64,000 nucleotides of DNA, from the NCBI GenBank assembly GCA_033002965.1, contig JAURVB010013550.1:1-64000 (forward strand), in the 5' to 3' direction. The notes under the pieces are model-generated. The model made no database searches and was not told where the DNA came from. It saw only the letters and a program-made list of their open reading frames with translations. The DNA is from Piper betle (lineage: Eukaryota > Streptophyta > Magnoliopsida > Piperales > Piperaceae). Of the stretch, positions 1 through 13,253 are shown one piece after another; the first letter of the stretch is position 1, and each line of letters opens with the position of its first letter. Made by a program: the position numbers and the translations under genes.

Positions 1-1369
1 AGTATCCTTTTAATGCATTACCAGTTCATACTGAACAATACCCACATTCTGTACATGGTTCACAATATTAAGAGATTTGCAGGTTAATGTAAAAATAGAT
101 ATGTAAATGCACTGTTATAAAGAAACCAAAATATGGTAAAAGTGAGAGTGCAAGAACACAAAGGATGTTCATGAAGGCAATTAAAAAGAAATGGAGTTAC
201 CACATTGAATCATTTTAGTATATCTCTTGCAATGAAATTACAAACCATCACCAGTTCAAGTTTTTATCAATATCAAAGGAATGGAGATTCCTTATCTTGA
301 ACAGAAGAATCCAATTTGACCTAGATTTTATTGTGATCTCACAAGGTCCTAGCTAAACATAACAAAAATCTGATTAACATGGAGTTTAAATCAGCATTTC
401 ATTTACATTTACAAATAACCAAAATAAAACAGTAAAATACCCAAAAAAATCTAACGAAATAAACTATGACGGCAACATTGTCATTATGACTCATACGCAA
501 CAATTCTACAAATATGCGACCGCTGCCTTGTAGTCATGTCCTATAGATCAGTGGCTGCCATATGAGAGAAGCATATACATACTAATGATCAAACATAAAA
601 GGATGTGCACTCCAAAGCCGTATTCCAATTGAAATTAAGGATAAACCAATTATACAATACTATGCTTTATGCTTTATGGACCAAATGTTAATGGGGCATA
701 TCATTATCAATAGTTGAGGATGGAAAAATTGAGCCTGTCAGGGTAGTCCAAGCATCATGTTACAGGGGAAAAAAGATAAGGAAAAAGAAAAAAGATATTC
801 AAAATTATGGACTGCAGGATGATATATTAAAATTTCGACCACTAAAAACATTCTACAATCTATTTATCGACTTGGTTGTTATGGGTAAAATTAGGCTTCT
901 TTCAATTTTCCAAGAAACCAATATTCCAAATTTCATGCCAATAAATTAGACTCTATAGTTATGAAGTAAGCCGACATTAAACTTAATTAATCAAACTAGA
1001 AATGAAATGTAATCACTCACCTCCAATTTCGGACCATAGTGACTGACACAAGTACATATGAATACAATGATAAGATAAAATACTGCAACCGATATATATA
1101 GCACCGAAAAACACTTGTGGCGATCAATACTAATCCACACAATGTAAGGACGGGTAGCTCAATAAAAACTTTAATCCATTTCAAATGTCCAATCAACAAG
1201 CTCCAAACCCAAAAAAATACACAAAGAAAAACCCAAAAAGTCACAAATTTAAACCACTAGTAGAGCACATCGAGGAACCGTGCAAGTAATGAAGTAAGGG
1301 AGAGCAAGAGATGAGAAAGAAAAAGATATATAGTACAGTCGAATAACAGACTTAACAGCTCCCCAACCA

Positions 1370-2470
1370 ATATGCATACCTCCCGGTGTTACTCGATGCA
1401 GCTCCTATATATACAGAAAGACATGCCAAAGCAAAGACGTGAACATCGCCATGACCAAAATGAAGGACTCAGTCCAAGCAGAGCCCCAGATGACAACGGG
1501 AGAGAGCACGCACGCACACGACCATGGACATTCCATGATTGTTCACCGGCGTGCTCTCTCTCGTTGTCATCTCGTTCCCACAATTGAGATTGAACACCGG
1601 TTTTTAACACCACCTGCACCAAACAAATACCCATCAAATAACGATGAAAATCAAACTAATTTGGGAGGTAAAGGCAATCCAATCTCAGATTTAGTGAGAA
1701 GCATAGATACATAATTTAAATAGCAAAAGATTTAGCTTGGAAACTCCAAGTAAAAAGCGACAATTTCGATTTCATTTTCAAAGAAACGGGAAGTGAAAGA
1801 TCGAATCTTTAAATGGTTTAAGCAGCGAGGACGAACAATTAGAACTTCACAATTAAACTCAGATTTACATAAAATATCATCCGCTCCATGACTTGAAAAA
1901 AAAGTGCCTTACAAAAAAAGACAAATAGACGCGGGTAAATACGAGAGAGACCATACCCAACTCAAAATAAATGAACAAAACATCAATTACATAGAAGGAT
2001 ATAAGCAGCAAGTTTTGGAATATCAAAAGATAAAGATCGTTAATATACCCAACAATATCAGACACATGGAGGAGATCAATATATAACAAAAAAACAAGAA
2101 AACAAAGGAGTGTAGCATGAGAGTTGCTAGCTAGACCACCAAAGAATACGAAACAACGTTGACGATGATTCTACTTACGCATGCTATTAAAGGCAACAGA
2201 AACCGCGGAATCCAACCGACCCCAAAGCAAGTGCCCAAACTGATCAAAAGATGTCACAAAATTAAAAGGAAGAGGATGGAAACCCCATCCCCCACCGAAG
2301 ACGAGATAGAAGTTGGTAGAAAAAAGTGAGAAACATTACAGAGGAATAGGGATGGTCGGATGCGTGGCGACGTTCGTGTCCGGACGCTAGAATTGACTTC
2401 GCAAGTACGACGCAGCCACTTGAAGCCCTCCGTAACAAAATTACGGTGTGATTGGTCGCACATTTACCAA
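1370..2470 (-). ncRNA. MIR535: Inferred primary transcript of MIR535 (copy 1)
   Basis: Read on the minus strand, a good donor (GTAAGT) follows 2179 and a good acceptor (TTTGGTGCAG) precedes 1613, giving an intron of about 565 bases (1614-2178) upstream of the hairpin. A further donor-like GTATGC lies near 1371-1380 after the hairpin, and a GTGAGT donor near 1016-1021 suggests more downstream exons. A CCAAT box on the minus strand at 2451-2455 is kept in copy 2. The 5' limit near 2470 is a guess. Short open frames here (for example 1389-1637 minus) overlap the hairpin and are not believed to be proteins. Confidence 0.5.
1488..1572 (-). ncRNA. MIR535: MIR535 precursor hairpin, copy 1
   Basis: A stem of about 24 bp with one mismatch in the arms closes a loop of about 40 bases. 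On the minus strand the 5' arm (1549-1569) reads as the 21-nt plant miR535-5p, beginning TGACAACGAG and ending GAGCACGC. The 3' arm (1489-1509) is the expected star strand, differing by one base. miR535 belongs to the miR156/529/535 group, which targets SPL transcription factor mRNAs; it is present in many angiosperms but absent from Arabidopsis. The identification is from memory of the mature sequence; the foldback is seen directly. The same mature sequence recurs in copy 2. Confidence 0.9.
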
Positions 2471-2911
2471 CCATATCTCTCCCTCTTTTTTCTTTAATGG
2501 TCTTAACTTTCATAGGTGAGACTTATACCTAATAAAAAAATGCTTCGATTTTATTCAAAATAAAGGGTAATTACAATGTTATTTATTTCAACGCAAAATT
2601 AATTCAAAGGACAATCATATCATTATTAAAAATTTCCTTCCTACAATAATCATTAAAAATTTACACAGTTAAAAATAAGCTTCTTATTTTCCTACAATAT
2701 GCTCTTAATAATTTCAACAAACTAGCTTCAAGTCTATAAGTTTTGACAGCTATTAGATAATCAATTATTTAAGATTAATTACGGATTCAGTAAAATAAGT
2801 GAAATTTGTCTTCCATTAATTTTACAGAATACGCGCCTCCTAAGGTAGATCTTATTCTCTTGGTGAGGGTTTGTCAGTGGGCTGTGACGTGTTCATCTAA
2901 TTCAAGCCCAT

Positions 2912-3017
2912 TAATTATGCTATTATTTTTTTCCCCGACGCATCCAACACAAGAGCTTAAGGCCTAATTATGCCATTATTTTTTCCCCTGACGCATCCAA
3001 CACAAGAGCTTAAGGCC
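2912..3017. repeat. 53-bp tandem duplication (two units)
   Basis: Two units, 2912-2964 and 2965-3017, share the core CGCATCCAACACAAGAGCTT and differ at only a few bases. The paralogous stretch in copy 2 (about 12960-12995) lacks both units, so the sequence is copy-1 specific. It lies between the MIR535 region and the GASA gene. No gene is recognised in 2471-3318. Confidence 0.85.
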
Positions 3018-3318
3018 CAAATTCAGTAATTTCCATAAACCTATCACTAGTCAGCTTCAATTACTGAACTACATCATCGTAAGACACTTCAATGGATAAC
3101 AAGTGATTAATAAGAAAATTTGAGGAAAGGCTATAATTTGATGGCTCAATTAATATATAATAGTGAGGTCGGGAATTCCAAATGGAAAAAATGCATAGAA
3201 AAATGAAAATTGCTTCATCACATAGAATATATCATAGTTCTCAAACAACATTCGATTATTATTCATCAACCCGCCATTATTCGATCATAGAGTAGGTTCA
3301 CGACTCATCGAGAATATG

Positions 3319-3915
3319 TCAAGGGCACTTGGGTTTGCCTTCCTTGGTCTTCTTATCACGATAGCAGGGGCACTCATCCTTGTTACCGTAAAATCCTGAT
3401 GGCACACAATGGCACTCCTCGCAGCATGGTATACAGAACGACATGCAATAATCTTTCCTGTGCTTCGTCTTCGAACATCTGTAATCACATTTAGCTGGGC
3501 ACTCTGCAAGTAAATTGAATAGCCAAACATCAATTTACTTAACTCCTAAACCAGCCATACAAGCGGACAACATACAACCAAAGCCCTATATCACTACATA
3601 TAATTCTTACTTACTAACGAGGAACATAAATAGGGAGCCAAACCGCCCATCAAACTTCAACACACAAGAGCAATCGGATATTTTAGCTAGCTCGAGTTAG
3701 AAACCAATAAGCTTGACAAAACTAATAAGATAAATAGCAAGAAGGGAATGTGTATAATACCTGATGGGTTAAGATCTAAAGTTGACATTAGTTCTCCATC
3801 ACCATATTTTGTGCTAGCCTACAAGAATATAGGCAATATATGAGTTAAACCTGTGAATTATAAGGTAGATGGTGAAGAAGGATAAAACGAAGAAGAATGA
3901 TGTTGGTGTTCGCAT
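3319..3915 (-). CDS. GASA/snakin-family cysteine-rich peptide (intact copy)
   Basis: Three exons on the minus strand: 3851-3915, 3761-3813 and 3319-3503, joined at GT-AG sites in matching phase (2, then 1), giving 100 residues. Residues 1-21 are a hydrophobic signal peptide (MRTPTSFFF start). A short acidic linker follows, then the C-terminal GASA domain with all 12 cysteines in the family order, including [23 protein letters not shown] and KPKCP. GASA/snakin peptides are secreted, gibberellin-regulated peptides linked to growth control and antimicrobial defence; which role applies here is unknown. The exon 2 acceptor used is the CTAG at 3814-3815, because the AG five bases earlier breaks the frame. 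Confidence 0.92.
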
Positions 3916-5457
3916 ATATACTACTGTGCTAAAATGTATTATCTACTGTAAATGTGGGAAAATTTATTATCTTCCATAAATGGGATATTTAAAGCCTGAT
4001 AAAAAAATTGGGAAAATTATGTTGTTCAGTATGTTACAGTGTACATGAGAGAATGACAATGTTTAATGTTTCTTACACTAGCGGAGAAGCAAACAAGCAG
4101 CGACATGGCAAGGACAAGGGTGAGAAATATAAGTGGAGAACGAGCCATTTCTATGTTTTTTATTGTCTCAAGATTGGAGTGCTTTCTTTTGTTCTAGATT
4201 GGTATTGTGAATGGTATTAGAACGTATTGGACTCCTACTTATAGAGAAGAGGAGAAGAGAAAATTTGTTATTGGGAGGCTTTGTAGAGATTGGATTTGAT
4301 GGAACATGAAAGGTTTGAAGGATTGTGAAAAATGAATGAGCTCATTGATGAGATTTTCAATGCTCAGGGAAAAACATCAAGTTGTTGGACTCTTTATTTT
4401 GCATCGAGCATTTAATACTTGTACTTTTTCACATGTTTACATGTAACCTTTATGCATGCTTGTTTTGTACCCGAATCCTAATCCTAATCTAATGTTTAGG
4501 AGGTCTAGGATGGTCTTGCTTGTTCCACCTTGAGAGACTGGTTTGGGTCTTGGTGGTCACGGAGTTGTTTTGGTTGAGAGCCATTGGTGGATGTTGGAGT
4601 GGCCTCGACTTGAGGTTAGTAGAGTTTCAATGAAACAATGGATTATTTTTGGGGAAGTACCAGAGAGAGTCTTGTGGTGAGATTGGGAGAATCTCAGAGT
4701 GAGATTAGTCATGGTCCTCAAGAAAGAACCATAGAGCTAATTCTCTGATGAGATATTAGATAAGTCTCAAAATGAGATTAATCATGGTCTTTAGGGAAGA
4801 ACTAGAGAGGTGAGTCTTGTGTGAGACCAACATGCTATTGGATTAGAAATGTTGATTGATAATGTTTGAGTGGAAAATGGGTTGAGAGACATCAAAATAT
4901 TTTTAATCTTTCTTAGAATGATGCATTTTTCTCTGTGAACTTAGTAATTTTGTCGTCCACGTTATTTTCTCATTGTCTATATTTTGCTCATTCTCTTTGC
5001 TGTTTACGTCGTTCTAATTTTGGGATGTCCATATCCCCAACATGTTTTTCATAGAAATAATATATTTTTGTAACCACCAAAGATGACTCGTGAACTCCAA
5101 GAGATGGATAAGATGATGTATATGAATGGAATTTTTTCATGCAATCTTGTTGACTGATCATTTATTTTGTAATGACTAAGTATAAATTGATATATTAGTT
5201 ATTTTTTAAAAAAAGTTAAACAAACATAAAGATACCAATCAAAGTTGAAGATCAATGTTCATTAATATACCTGATTTTACTCTAATATCATAAGACTTGT
5301 TAACTATTTAAAGGATTTTATATTCTATCCACTTTAAAAAAATTTGTCAATAAAATTTCTTTCTGTGATGGACGAACCTTTTTATGATCCAAGATTAGCC
5401 GGACCATGTTCAATTCTCAATAAGGCCAACAATTGCAATCAAATATAATCTTTCCTC
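3916..5457. other. Upstream region of GASA copy 1, no gene seen
   Basis: This is the presumed promoter and upstream intergenic DNA of the minus-strand GASA gene. It is present as a diverged copy at 16672-18085 plus 23396-23475. I find no coding frame with recognisable similarity. The stretch 4500-4860 has weak internal repetition around GAGATTAGTCATGGTCTTCA-like phrases. Confidence 0.6.
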
Positions 5458-8400
5458 CCATTTTACCCTTCTTTTTCGGTGTGCGTTCCTAAAACACGCT
5501 CCTAATAATTGGTCACTCATCGGATTGGACGACTCACACCCATATATTATATTTATTTATTTATAATATCTTACGGGCTTAGCCCTTAGAATTGACCAAT
5601 TTGTTGCAACATCTTCCCTTTTTTTGTTTCCTTTTACATAAAAAATAACAATATATGCATCGAACTAATGATATTTTACCAATATCCAGCATCCTTTTAC
5701 TCCATTTCAAATTACACATCGCTGAGTTAATATGTTATTTTTTAAAAAAATAATTTTACAACTCCATAAAACAAACAATATCCTTACGCTCCATTTCAGC
5801 TTGCCCATTTCCGCTAGTTAACATGATTTTTTTTCTGTTGCAATTCTATAAAATGAAGTAAATAGTTTCAAGTAAAATGGTTCTACTTTTCAATGCATTA
5901 AGCATGTGTAGGCACAAATAAAAAATGAGTAATATTAAAAATTATCCATATATGAAAAATTAAAATGCGGGAATTTTTTTCTCCAGGGTATAGGTGGATG
6001 ATTTGAGTCATAATACACCGACTTGATCAACCTCAGACTTGTGGTGTGTGTGTATAGGACCAGTACTGTATGTTGAAATGAACCAGCTGCCTGCTGAGTA
6101 GTCAGCACGGACACAAGATGCCAGCTCTTCACAAAAACCGGCAAATAGCATAAGGTAATAAAATAACACCAAAGCAATGACAGTAATGGTGAAAGAAATA
6201 GTTCTCATTATTGATCATTAATTATAGGATACTATCAAGAAAGTAATAGCCCGTACATGTTGAGGATCCAAAGCAGTCATGTTGAGCATGGCTCTATGAG
6301 ACAGGCATTTACAACCAAGAGAAGTCTACTGATGTTGTCAATCTATCCCCTTCCTGAACGTTCTTCCCGCTTGTGTTGGTTCCCATAGTTGAAGCAGTGA
6401 TGCATTCTCCCTAAAAAGCAAACACCCACTTTGCAGCACTATTGTCTCCATAAGAGACCAACCTCAGCACAAAAGGACTACTATATATCACTGTCTACAT
6501 ATTCAGAGAGACCCAGAAAAATACGAGCCGAGTAATTGGAAAGAGGATTATCTCGAGGAAGTTGGAGAAGGGTGGCAAAGGAGATAAGCCAGTACTATGT
6601 GTGTCACATTGAGGTCGTCCTCATGCGCACACATAAATCATCCTCCTCGTCAAGGCATACCGTGACCTTTCATTTTGCCAACTACATATAATTCTCTTTC
6701 CTCCTCTAAAACACGCACACGCACGCGCACACACACATACTTTCTTTCTCACTTCTTCGCTTGTCTACTGTGTTAAATTTCATGGCAGGTGAAGGCCTCT
6801 CCTGAGCAGCTGCCGGTTATGATCCCTGATCTGAAACCTTTTCTTTCGGATCGCTCAGACAAGCCGGTTTCTGGCCATTAGGGTCTTTGCTGACAAGATT
6901 GACACTTATGCATCGGTCTGTCCTGATCATCAAAAGTTAAAAGACTTTTTTTGCATTCAAGACGAGACTAATGATCCAACAATGCACAGATATAAGAAGT
7001 ATTGTGCAATCTGGATTTCCTGGGAGATTTCACTTCTTGACTGGACGTTGGGTCTGTTGATTTGAAGGATTGAGCACCTGATGCACAAGTCAAGTTGGAC
7101 GTATCATCTCCAAGTATTCAAAATTCAGCTGAGCTGTAATTCTCGGTGATGGAGCTTCTAGCATTTGATCCAACTTGCAGAATTGCTTAGAGAGAGCAAA
7201 ATAAGATGCAGAAAACAAAGTCCACAAGCGCTTTGTTTATCTTGAATATTCTGCTTAGTTCATAGGTTCAAGCTGAGGAACCAATGATCAAGAGAATATT
7301 TATGCACTACAAGGTTGGCTTGATATAATGACTGTCACTTTCAGAAGCCTGTTCACTTTTTGAACCCTAATTATCAAACAAACTCTTACTTTTCATCGCC
7401 TAGGAATTTCCACAAAATCATCACTTTATGCCAAGGAGCTGGCATTTGACCATGTTAATTCAAGAGGAAAATACGCGTTAATATTAACCCACAAATACCA
7501 TTTTTTCTGCTTTCTTACGTCATCTTCTTCTGAAGTGCATCTCTTTAAGCTGAACATGACTGCGTTGATACAACTATCAATTCAGTTTTCAGAATAATTG
7601 ATTTGACTTTTCTCGTATTTTGGCTACCATCTACTATCATCTGCAATTTGAGACTAACAATAAATAAATAATAATTTCACAACAGGATTCTGTCCATACC
7701 AAGGCTTGAAGTCGCTGGGAAGTAGCCTCCTTCAATCTCCACACAAAGATTTTTCTTTTTTGATTAGGCCATCCTTCACATATTCCTGTCCTTTCAAAAG
7801 GTAACACGGCATTAGATTTAATAAAAACATAATAAAGTAGCACGTCAATGAGAGAGTATACACCAGAGTATCGACACGGACAGTGTCTAATATTTGTCAA
7901 TAGTCCAGAATTATCGCTCAGAGGTGGTAAAAGACTATTACTGCATGCAAAAAGCTAGCCTTACAGTCCAAAATCAGGTAAAATACATATTTCTGTGATA
8001 GAGTGAGGAAATAAAAGAAGATAATAAAGGAGGGGAATTCAGTCTTCTTTCATAATAATCTGGCCATTAACAAAAGTCCGATACTCTATTTATGGACATA
8101 GACACAAACAACTAAGTAGAGATTTTAGCATAAATCTCTCAATTATTCTTCCTAAAATCTCTATCAGAAACTACATACCAAATTGACTAAAAATATATCC
8201 TAATTTCACTCGGTCAATGAAAAATAATTTCATAATTTCATGGCACTTTATTTAAAAAAACTACTAAATTGTACTACATCATTCTACTACAGCAAAAATT
8301 CATGTTTTAGTAAGTAGTTTACCTTACTATTTGAGAAATATAATATTTTCAAACTAAAAGCTACTTGAAATGAATTGCATCTTTTGTAATCCACATGCTA

Positions 8401-8851
8401 TCTGCTAGAGAGGTTCCACTTTAACAATCAAGTTTCTTATCCTATAATCTCAATTATGTCATCTCCAAAGAATACATGATTGACATACAAGTAATGTAAG
8501 CACCATATATTACATTTTAATTAAAGTCCTAACCCATCTGCTTGATCAAATTCGTTTACCCTCTTGCAATAAATAAATTCCACTTTCCTACTAAATTTTC
8601 ACGTACTAGTGGAGTAAACCAACAACACTAAATTGCATAGTATTCTTCAAAATAATCGGCGCAAAATCATTAATTATTGTAACTGGGTTGAGTTACACAT
8701 GGTTTGGCTCATCTTATCCCAATTCACAGGTTCATGACTCCAACTTCAATAAAGTAAAATGTGTTATAAATGATATGAAGTGTTCGATAGGATGATGTGG
8801 GAATAGGAATAGATGGTCATTTTCTACAACAACATCCATACTAAACTAGAC
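5458..8851. repeat. Duplicated block P, copy 1, with an unrecognised gene relic
   Basis: This block recurs at 33930-37395 in the same orientation, with small and medium indels. At 6785-7070 (plus) it holds an exon-like remnant: an AG acceptor is followed by a frame reading VKASPEQLPVMIPDLKPF and then SDKPVS, interrupted by a TAG; the following frame resembles RIFADKTDTYAS in the other copy. Both copies are disrupted, at different positions. I do not recognise the family. The remainder is AT-rich and shows no other coding signal. Confidence 0.7.
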
Positions 8852-9516
8852 AAATGTGGTTGTCTAGAACAAGATCTTTATTTTGAAATAAATAACTTAT
8901 TGTTCTTAGTCTGCCATATAAATTTACGGGGAAAAGTTTACTTAATAATTCAAAGGCCTAAAAGTCAAGGATTTCAATGACGGATTTTAGTCCCATTTCC
9001 ACCTATCACAAACCAAGATATTTGAGATATCTTGTTGTGTTGTATTGCAGTAGATAAAATACAATCACTTAAGAGAGCTAAGTATCATGACTTCGCAACA
9101 CAAATACAAAATATTGAAAACTGCCACATATATATGATGATTGCACTTATGCAAATGATTGCATTTAATTTATTGTTGGCATCATGCATTTTTAAATAGG
9201 GTACCTAAAAATATGTGACCATTTTTATTATTTTGTTTTTATATTCTTAAGTCATGATGGCTTCAGAAAAAAAAGACATGAAATTTAGCTCTTTTAAGTA
9301 TCGTACTTAATTTATTGTTGTCCATTGCAACAAGATATCTCCAATATCTTCGCTGAAGGCTATCTGAAATAGGACCAAAATCCAACATCAAAAATTAACC
9401 TTGATTTTTAGATCTTTTAATCGTTAAACAAATTCTCCTTGTAAATTTATATGATAGACCAAGAATAAAATATTATATATTTCAAAATAAAGATCTTGTT
9501 ACAGGCAAGCACATTT
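8852..9516. mobile_element. Non-autonomous element with long terminal inverted repeats
   Basis: The left end (8852 onward: AAATGTGGTTGTCT, then AACAAGATCTTTATTTTGAA) is matched by the reverse complement of the right end (AAATGTGCTTGCCT, then the same AACAAGATCTTTATTTTGAA). Imperfect similarity of the arms extends for about 190-280 bases with a short central region. No coding capacity is seen. The size and long inverted repeats fit a MULE-type or foldback MITE; I could not find a convincing target-site duplication, so the class is uncertain. It sits close to the point where similarity to 37395 stops. Confidence 0.7.
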
Positions 9517-10049
9517 ATTTTGCTCCTTAATTTTTTAAAAAAATAGTTAAATCATACCACATCTCATATCCAAGGATACATAACTGAAAACCTTCAAACA
9601 CAATCCTTGAATTAATTCTTTTTAGTATTTTGCAATTTTTGCGAAGACTGGTTTAAGCTTACTAGTATACTTAAGATGTTCTATTGCTTAGAAATTTAAC
9701 AAACTATGGTCATTCTAAACAACGAAAGAATCCATAACCGTCAAGTGCATGTAATTAAGTGAACATGAACGAGATTTTAAAAAAATTGCAAATCGCATGT
9801 CTCACACCTAATGGAAAAAATACTATTTTGAATACCAATATTAATAAAAAAATTTCTAAATGATATCACAATTTACTGAAGTAGTAAAAACATCAAATAC
9901 TTACATTATCTTTTATCTAATCAATGACTCAATTTGACATACCATAAAACCCCTCACAAGCAAAAAATTGATCAATACATGAGAATAATATAGATTAGCT
10001 AGAGAGAGGAAATACATGAATTTTTTCATTTTTCATTATACTAGTTTCT
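9517..10049. other. AT-rich spacer at the end of duplication copy 1
   Basis: AT-rich, no coding frame and no recognised repeat. It ends with CATTATACTAGTTTCTA at the junction where the unit starts again at about 10050. Confidence 0.6.
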
Positions 10050-11458
10050 AGTATCCTTTTAATGCATTACCAGTTCATACTGAACAATACCCACATTCTG
10101 TACATGGTTCACAATATTAAGAGATTTGCAGGTTAATGTAAAAATAGATATGTAAATGCACTGTTATAAAGAAACCAAAATATGGTAAAAGTGAGAGTGC
10201 AAGAACACAAAGGATGTTCATGAAGGCAATTAAAAAGAAATGGAGATACCACATTGAATCATTTTAGTATATCTCTTGCAATGAAATTACAAACCATCAC
10301 CAGTTCAAGTTTTTATCAATAATCAAAGGAATGGAGATTCCTTATCTTGAAGAGAAGAATCCAATTTGACCTAGATTTTATTGTGATCTCACAAGGTCCT
10401 AGCTAAACATAACAAAAATCTGATTAACATGGAGTTTAAATCAGCATTTCATTTACATTTATAAACAACCAAAATAAAACAGTAAAATACCCAAAAAATC
10501 TAATAAAATAGCCTATGACGGCAATATTATCATTATGACTCGTACACCATAATTCTACAAATATGCGACTGCAGCCTTGTAGTCATGTGCTATATAGATC
10601 AGTGGTTGCCATATGACAGAAGCCTATACATACTAATGATCAAACATAAAAGGATGTGCACTCCAAAGCCGTAATCCAATTGAAATTAAGGATAAACCAA
10701 TTATACAATACTATGCCTTATGCTTTATGGACCAAATGTTAAGGTAATGGGGCATATCATTATCAATAGTCGAGGATGGAAAAATTGAGCCTGTCATGGT
10801 AGTCCAAGCTTCATGTTACAGGGGAAAAAGATAAGGAAAAAGAAAAAGATACTCTAAATTATGGACTGCAGAATGAAATGTTAAAATTGCGACCACTAAA
10901 AACATTCTACAATCTAATTATCCACTTTGCTGTTGTGGGTAATATTAGGCTTCTTTCAATTTTCCAAGAAACCAATATGCCAAATTTCATGCCAATAAAT
11001 ATGACTATAATTAAGAAGTAACCGAGCATTAAACTTACTCAATCAAACAAGAAATCAAGTGTAATCACTCACCTCCAATTTCGGACCACGGAATAGAAAG
11101 CCAACATCATCATTAGCAATGACCATAGTGTACTGACGCAAGTACATATGAATACCATGATAAGATAAAAAACTGCAACTGGTATATATAGCACCGAACA
11201 GCACTTGTGGCGATCAATACTAAACCACACAATGTAAGGACGGGTAGCTCAATAAAAACTTTAATCCATTTCAAATGTCCAATCAACAAGCTCCAAACCC
11301 AAAAAATACACAAAGAAAAACCCAAAAAGTCACAAATTTAAACCACTAGTAGAGCACATCGAGGAACCGTGCAAGTAATGAAGTAAGGGAGAGCAAGAGA
11401 TGAGAAAGAAAAAGACATATAGTACAGTCGAATAACAGACTTAACAGCTCCCCAACCA

Positions 11459-12563
11459 ATATGCATACCTCAAGGTGTTACTCGATGCAGCTCCTATATA
11501 TACAGAAAGACATGCCAAAGCAAAGACGTGAACATCGCCATGACCAAAATGAAGGACTCAGTCCAAGCAGAGCCCCAGATGACAACGGGAGAGAGCACGC
11601 ACGTACACGACCATGGACATTCCATGATTGTTCACCGGCGTGCTCTCTCTCGTTGTCATCTCGTTCCCACAATTGAGATTGAACACCGGTTTTTAACACC
11701 ACCTGCACCAAACAAATACCCATCAAATAACGATGAAAATCAAACTAATTTGGGAGGTAAAGGCAATCCAATCTCAGATTTAGTGAGAAGCATAGATACA
11801 TAATTTAAATAGCAAAAGATTTAGCTTGGAAACTCCAAGTAAAAAGCGACAATTTCGATTTCTTTTTCAAAGAAACGACAAGTGAAAGATCGAATCTTTA
11901 AATGGTTTAAGCAGCGAGGACGAACAATTAGAACTTCGAACAATTAAACTCAGATTTACATAAAATATCATCCGCTCCTTGACTTGAAAAAAAAGTGCCT
12001 TACAAAAAGACAAATAGACACAGGTAAATACGAGAGAGACCATACCCAACTCAAAATAAATGAACAAAACATCAATTACATAGAAGGATATAAGCAGCAA
12101 GTTTTGGAATATCAAAAGATAAAGATCGTTAATATACCCAACAATATCAGACACATGGAGGAGATCAATATATAACAAAAAAACAAGAAAACAAAGGAGT
12201 GTAGCATGAGAGTTGCTAGCTAGACCACCAAGGAATACGAAACAACGTTGACGATGATTCTACTCACGCATGCTATTAAAGGCAACAGAAACGGCGGAAT
12301 CCAACCGACCCCCAAGCAAGTGCCCAAACTGATCAGAAGATGTCACAAAATTAAAAGGAAGAGGATGGAAACCCCATCCCCCACCGAAGACGAGATAGAA
12401 GTTGGTAGAAAAAAGTGAGAAACATTACAGAGGAATAGGGATGGTCGAATGCGTGGCGACGTTCGTGTCCGGACGCAAGAATTGACTTCGCAAGTACGAC
12501 GCAGCCACTTGAAGCCCTCCGTAGCAAAATTACGGTGTGATTGGTCGCACATTTACCAATCAT
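11459..12563 (-). ncRNA. MIR535: Inferred primary transcript of MIR535 (copy 2)
   Basis: The exon-intron signals of copy 1 are preserved: donor GTGAGT after 12268, acceptor GGTGCAG before 11702, and the downstream GTATGC donor near 11460-11470. The CCAAT box (12540-12544, minus) is also present. The change from GTAAGT to GTGAGT keeps a functional-looking donor. The transcript limits are inferred, not seen. Confidence 0.45.
11577..11661 (-). ncRNA. MIR535: MIR535 precursor hairpin, copy 2
   Basis: Same foldback as at 1488-1572. The mature miR535-5p arm (11638-11658, minus) is identical to copy 1, and the star arm (11578-11598) is also identical. One base differs in the loop (CACGTAC in place of CACGCAC). 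Both copies therefore have the sequence needed to give the same mature microRNA. Confidence 0.9.
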
Positions 12564-13253
12564 ATCTCTCCCTCTTTTTCTTTAATGGTCTTAACTTTCA
12601 TACGTGAGACTTTTACCAAATAAAAAATGTTTCGATTTTATTCAAAATAACGGGTAATTTCAATGTTATTTATTTCAACTCAAAATTAAGGACAATCATA
12701 TCATTATTAATAATTTCCTTCTACAATAATCATTAAAAATTTACACAGTTGGAAAATAAGCTTCCTATTTTCCGACAATATGCTCTTAATAATTTCAACA
12801 AACTAGATTCAAGTTAATAAGTTTTGACAGCTATATTAGATAATCAATTATTTAAGATTAATTAAGGATTCAGTAAAATAAGTGAAATTTGTCTTCCATT
12901 AATTTTACAGAATACGCGCCTCCTAAGGTAGATCCTATTCTATTGGTCGGGGTTTGTCAGCGGGGTGGACGTGTTCATCTTAAGATTTGCATAAACCTAT
13001 CGCTGGTTAGTTTCGATTACTGAACTACATCATCGTAAGACACTTCAATGGATAACTAGCGATTAATAAGATAATTTGAGGAAACACTATAATTTGATAG
13101 CTCAATTAATACATAATAATGAGGTCGAAAATAACAAATGGAAAAAACGCAAAGAAATATGAAGATTGCTTCATCACATATAATATATCATAGTTCAGAA
13201 ACAACATTCGTTTATTGTTCATCATCCCACCATTATTTGATCAAAGAGTCGGT

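Larger units (their letters stand above)
1..5457. repeat. Tandem duplication unit, copy 1 of the MIR535-GASA block
   Basis: The sequence from position 1 restarts at about 10050 and stays nearly identical for about 3 kb, then continues as diverged similarity through the GASA gene and its upstream region to about 5457. In copy 2 the same stretch is broken by two long insertions (13334-16128 and 18086-23395). The unit is about 10.05 kb. The window starts inside or at the edge of copy 1, so the true left limit cannot be seen. Positions 1-1369 hold no recognised protein gene; they lie downstream of the MIR535 hairpin. Confidence 0.9.

Noticed and set aside
1389..1637. 82-codon minus frame conserved in both tandem copies as a small protein
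   Set aside because: It overlaps the MIR535 hairpin, and its conservation is explained by the tandem duplication and the microRNA stem.
1439..1714. 91-codon plus frame conserved in both copies
   Set aside because: It is opposite the MIR535 precursor and has no protein features.
3285..3533. 82-codon minus frame overlapping the GASA domain
   Set aside because: It is an out-of-phase reading of GASA exon 3; the true frame carries the 12-cysteine pattern.
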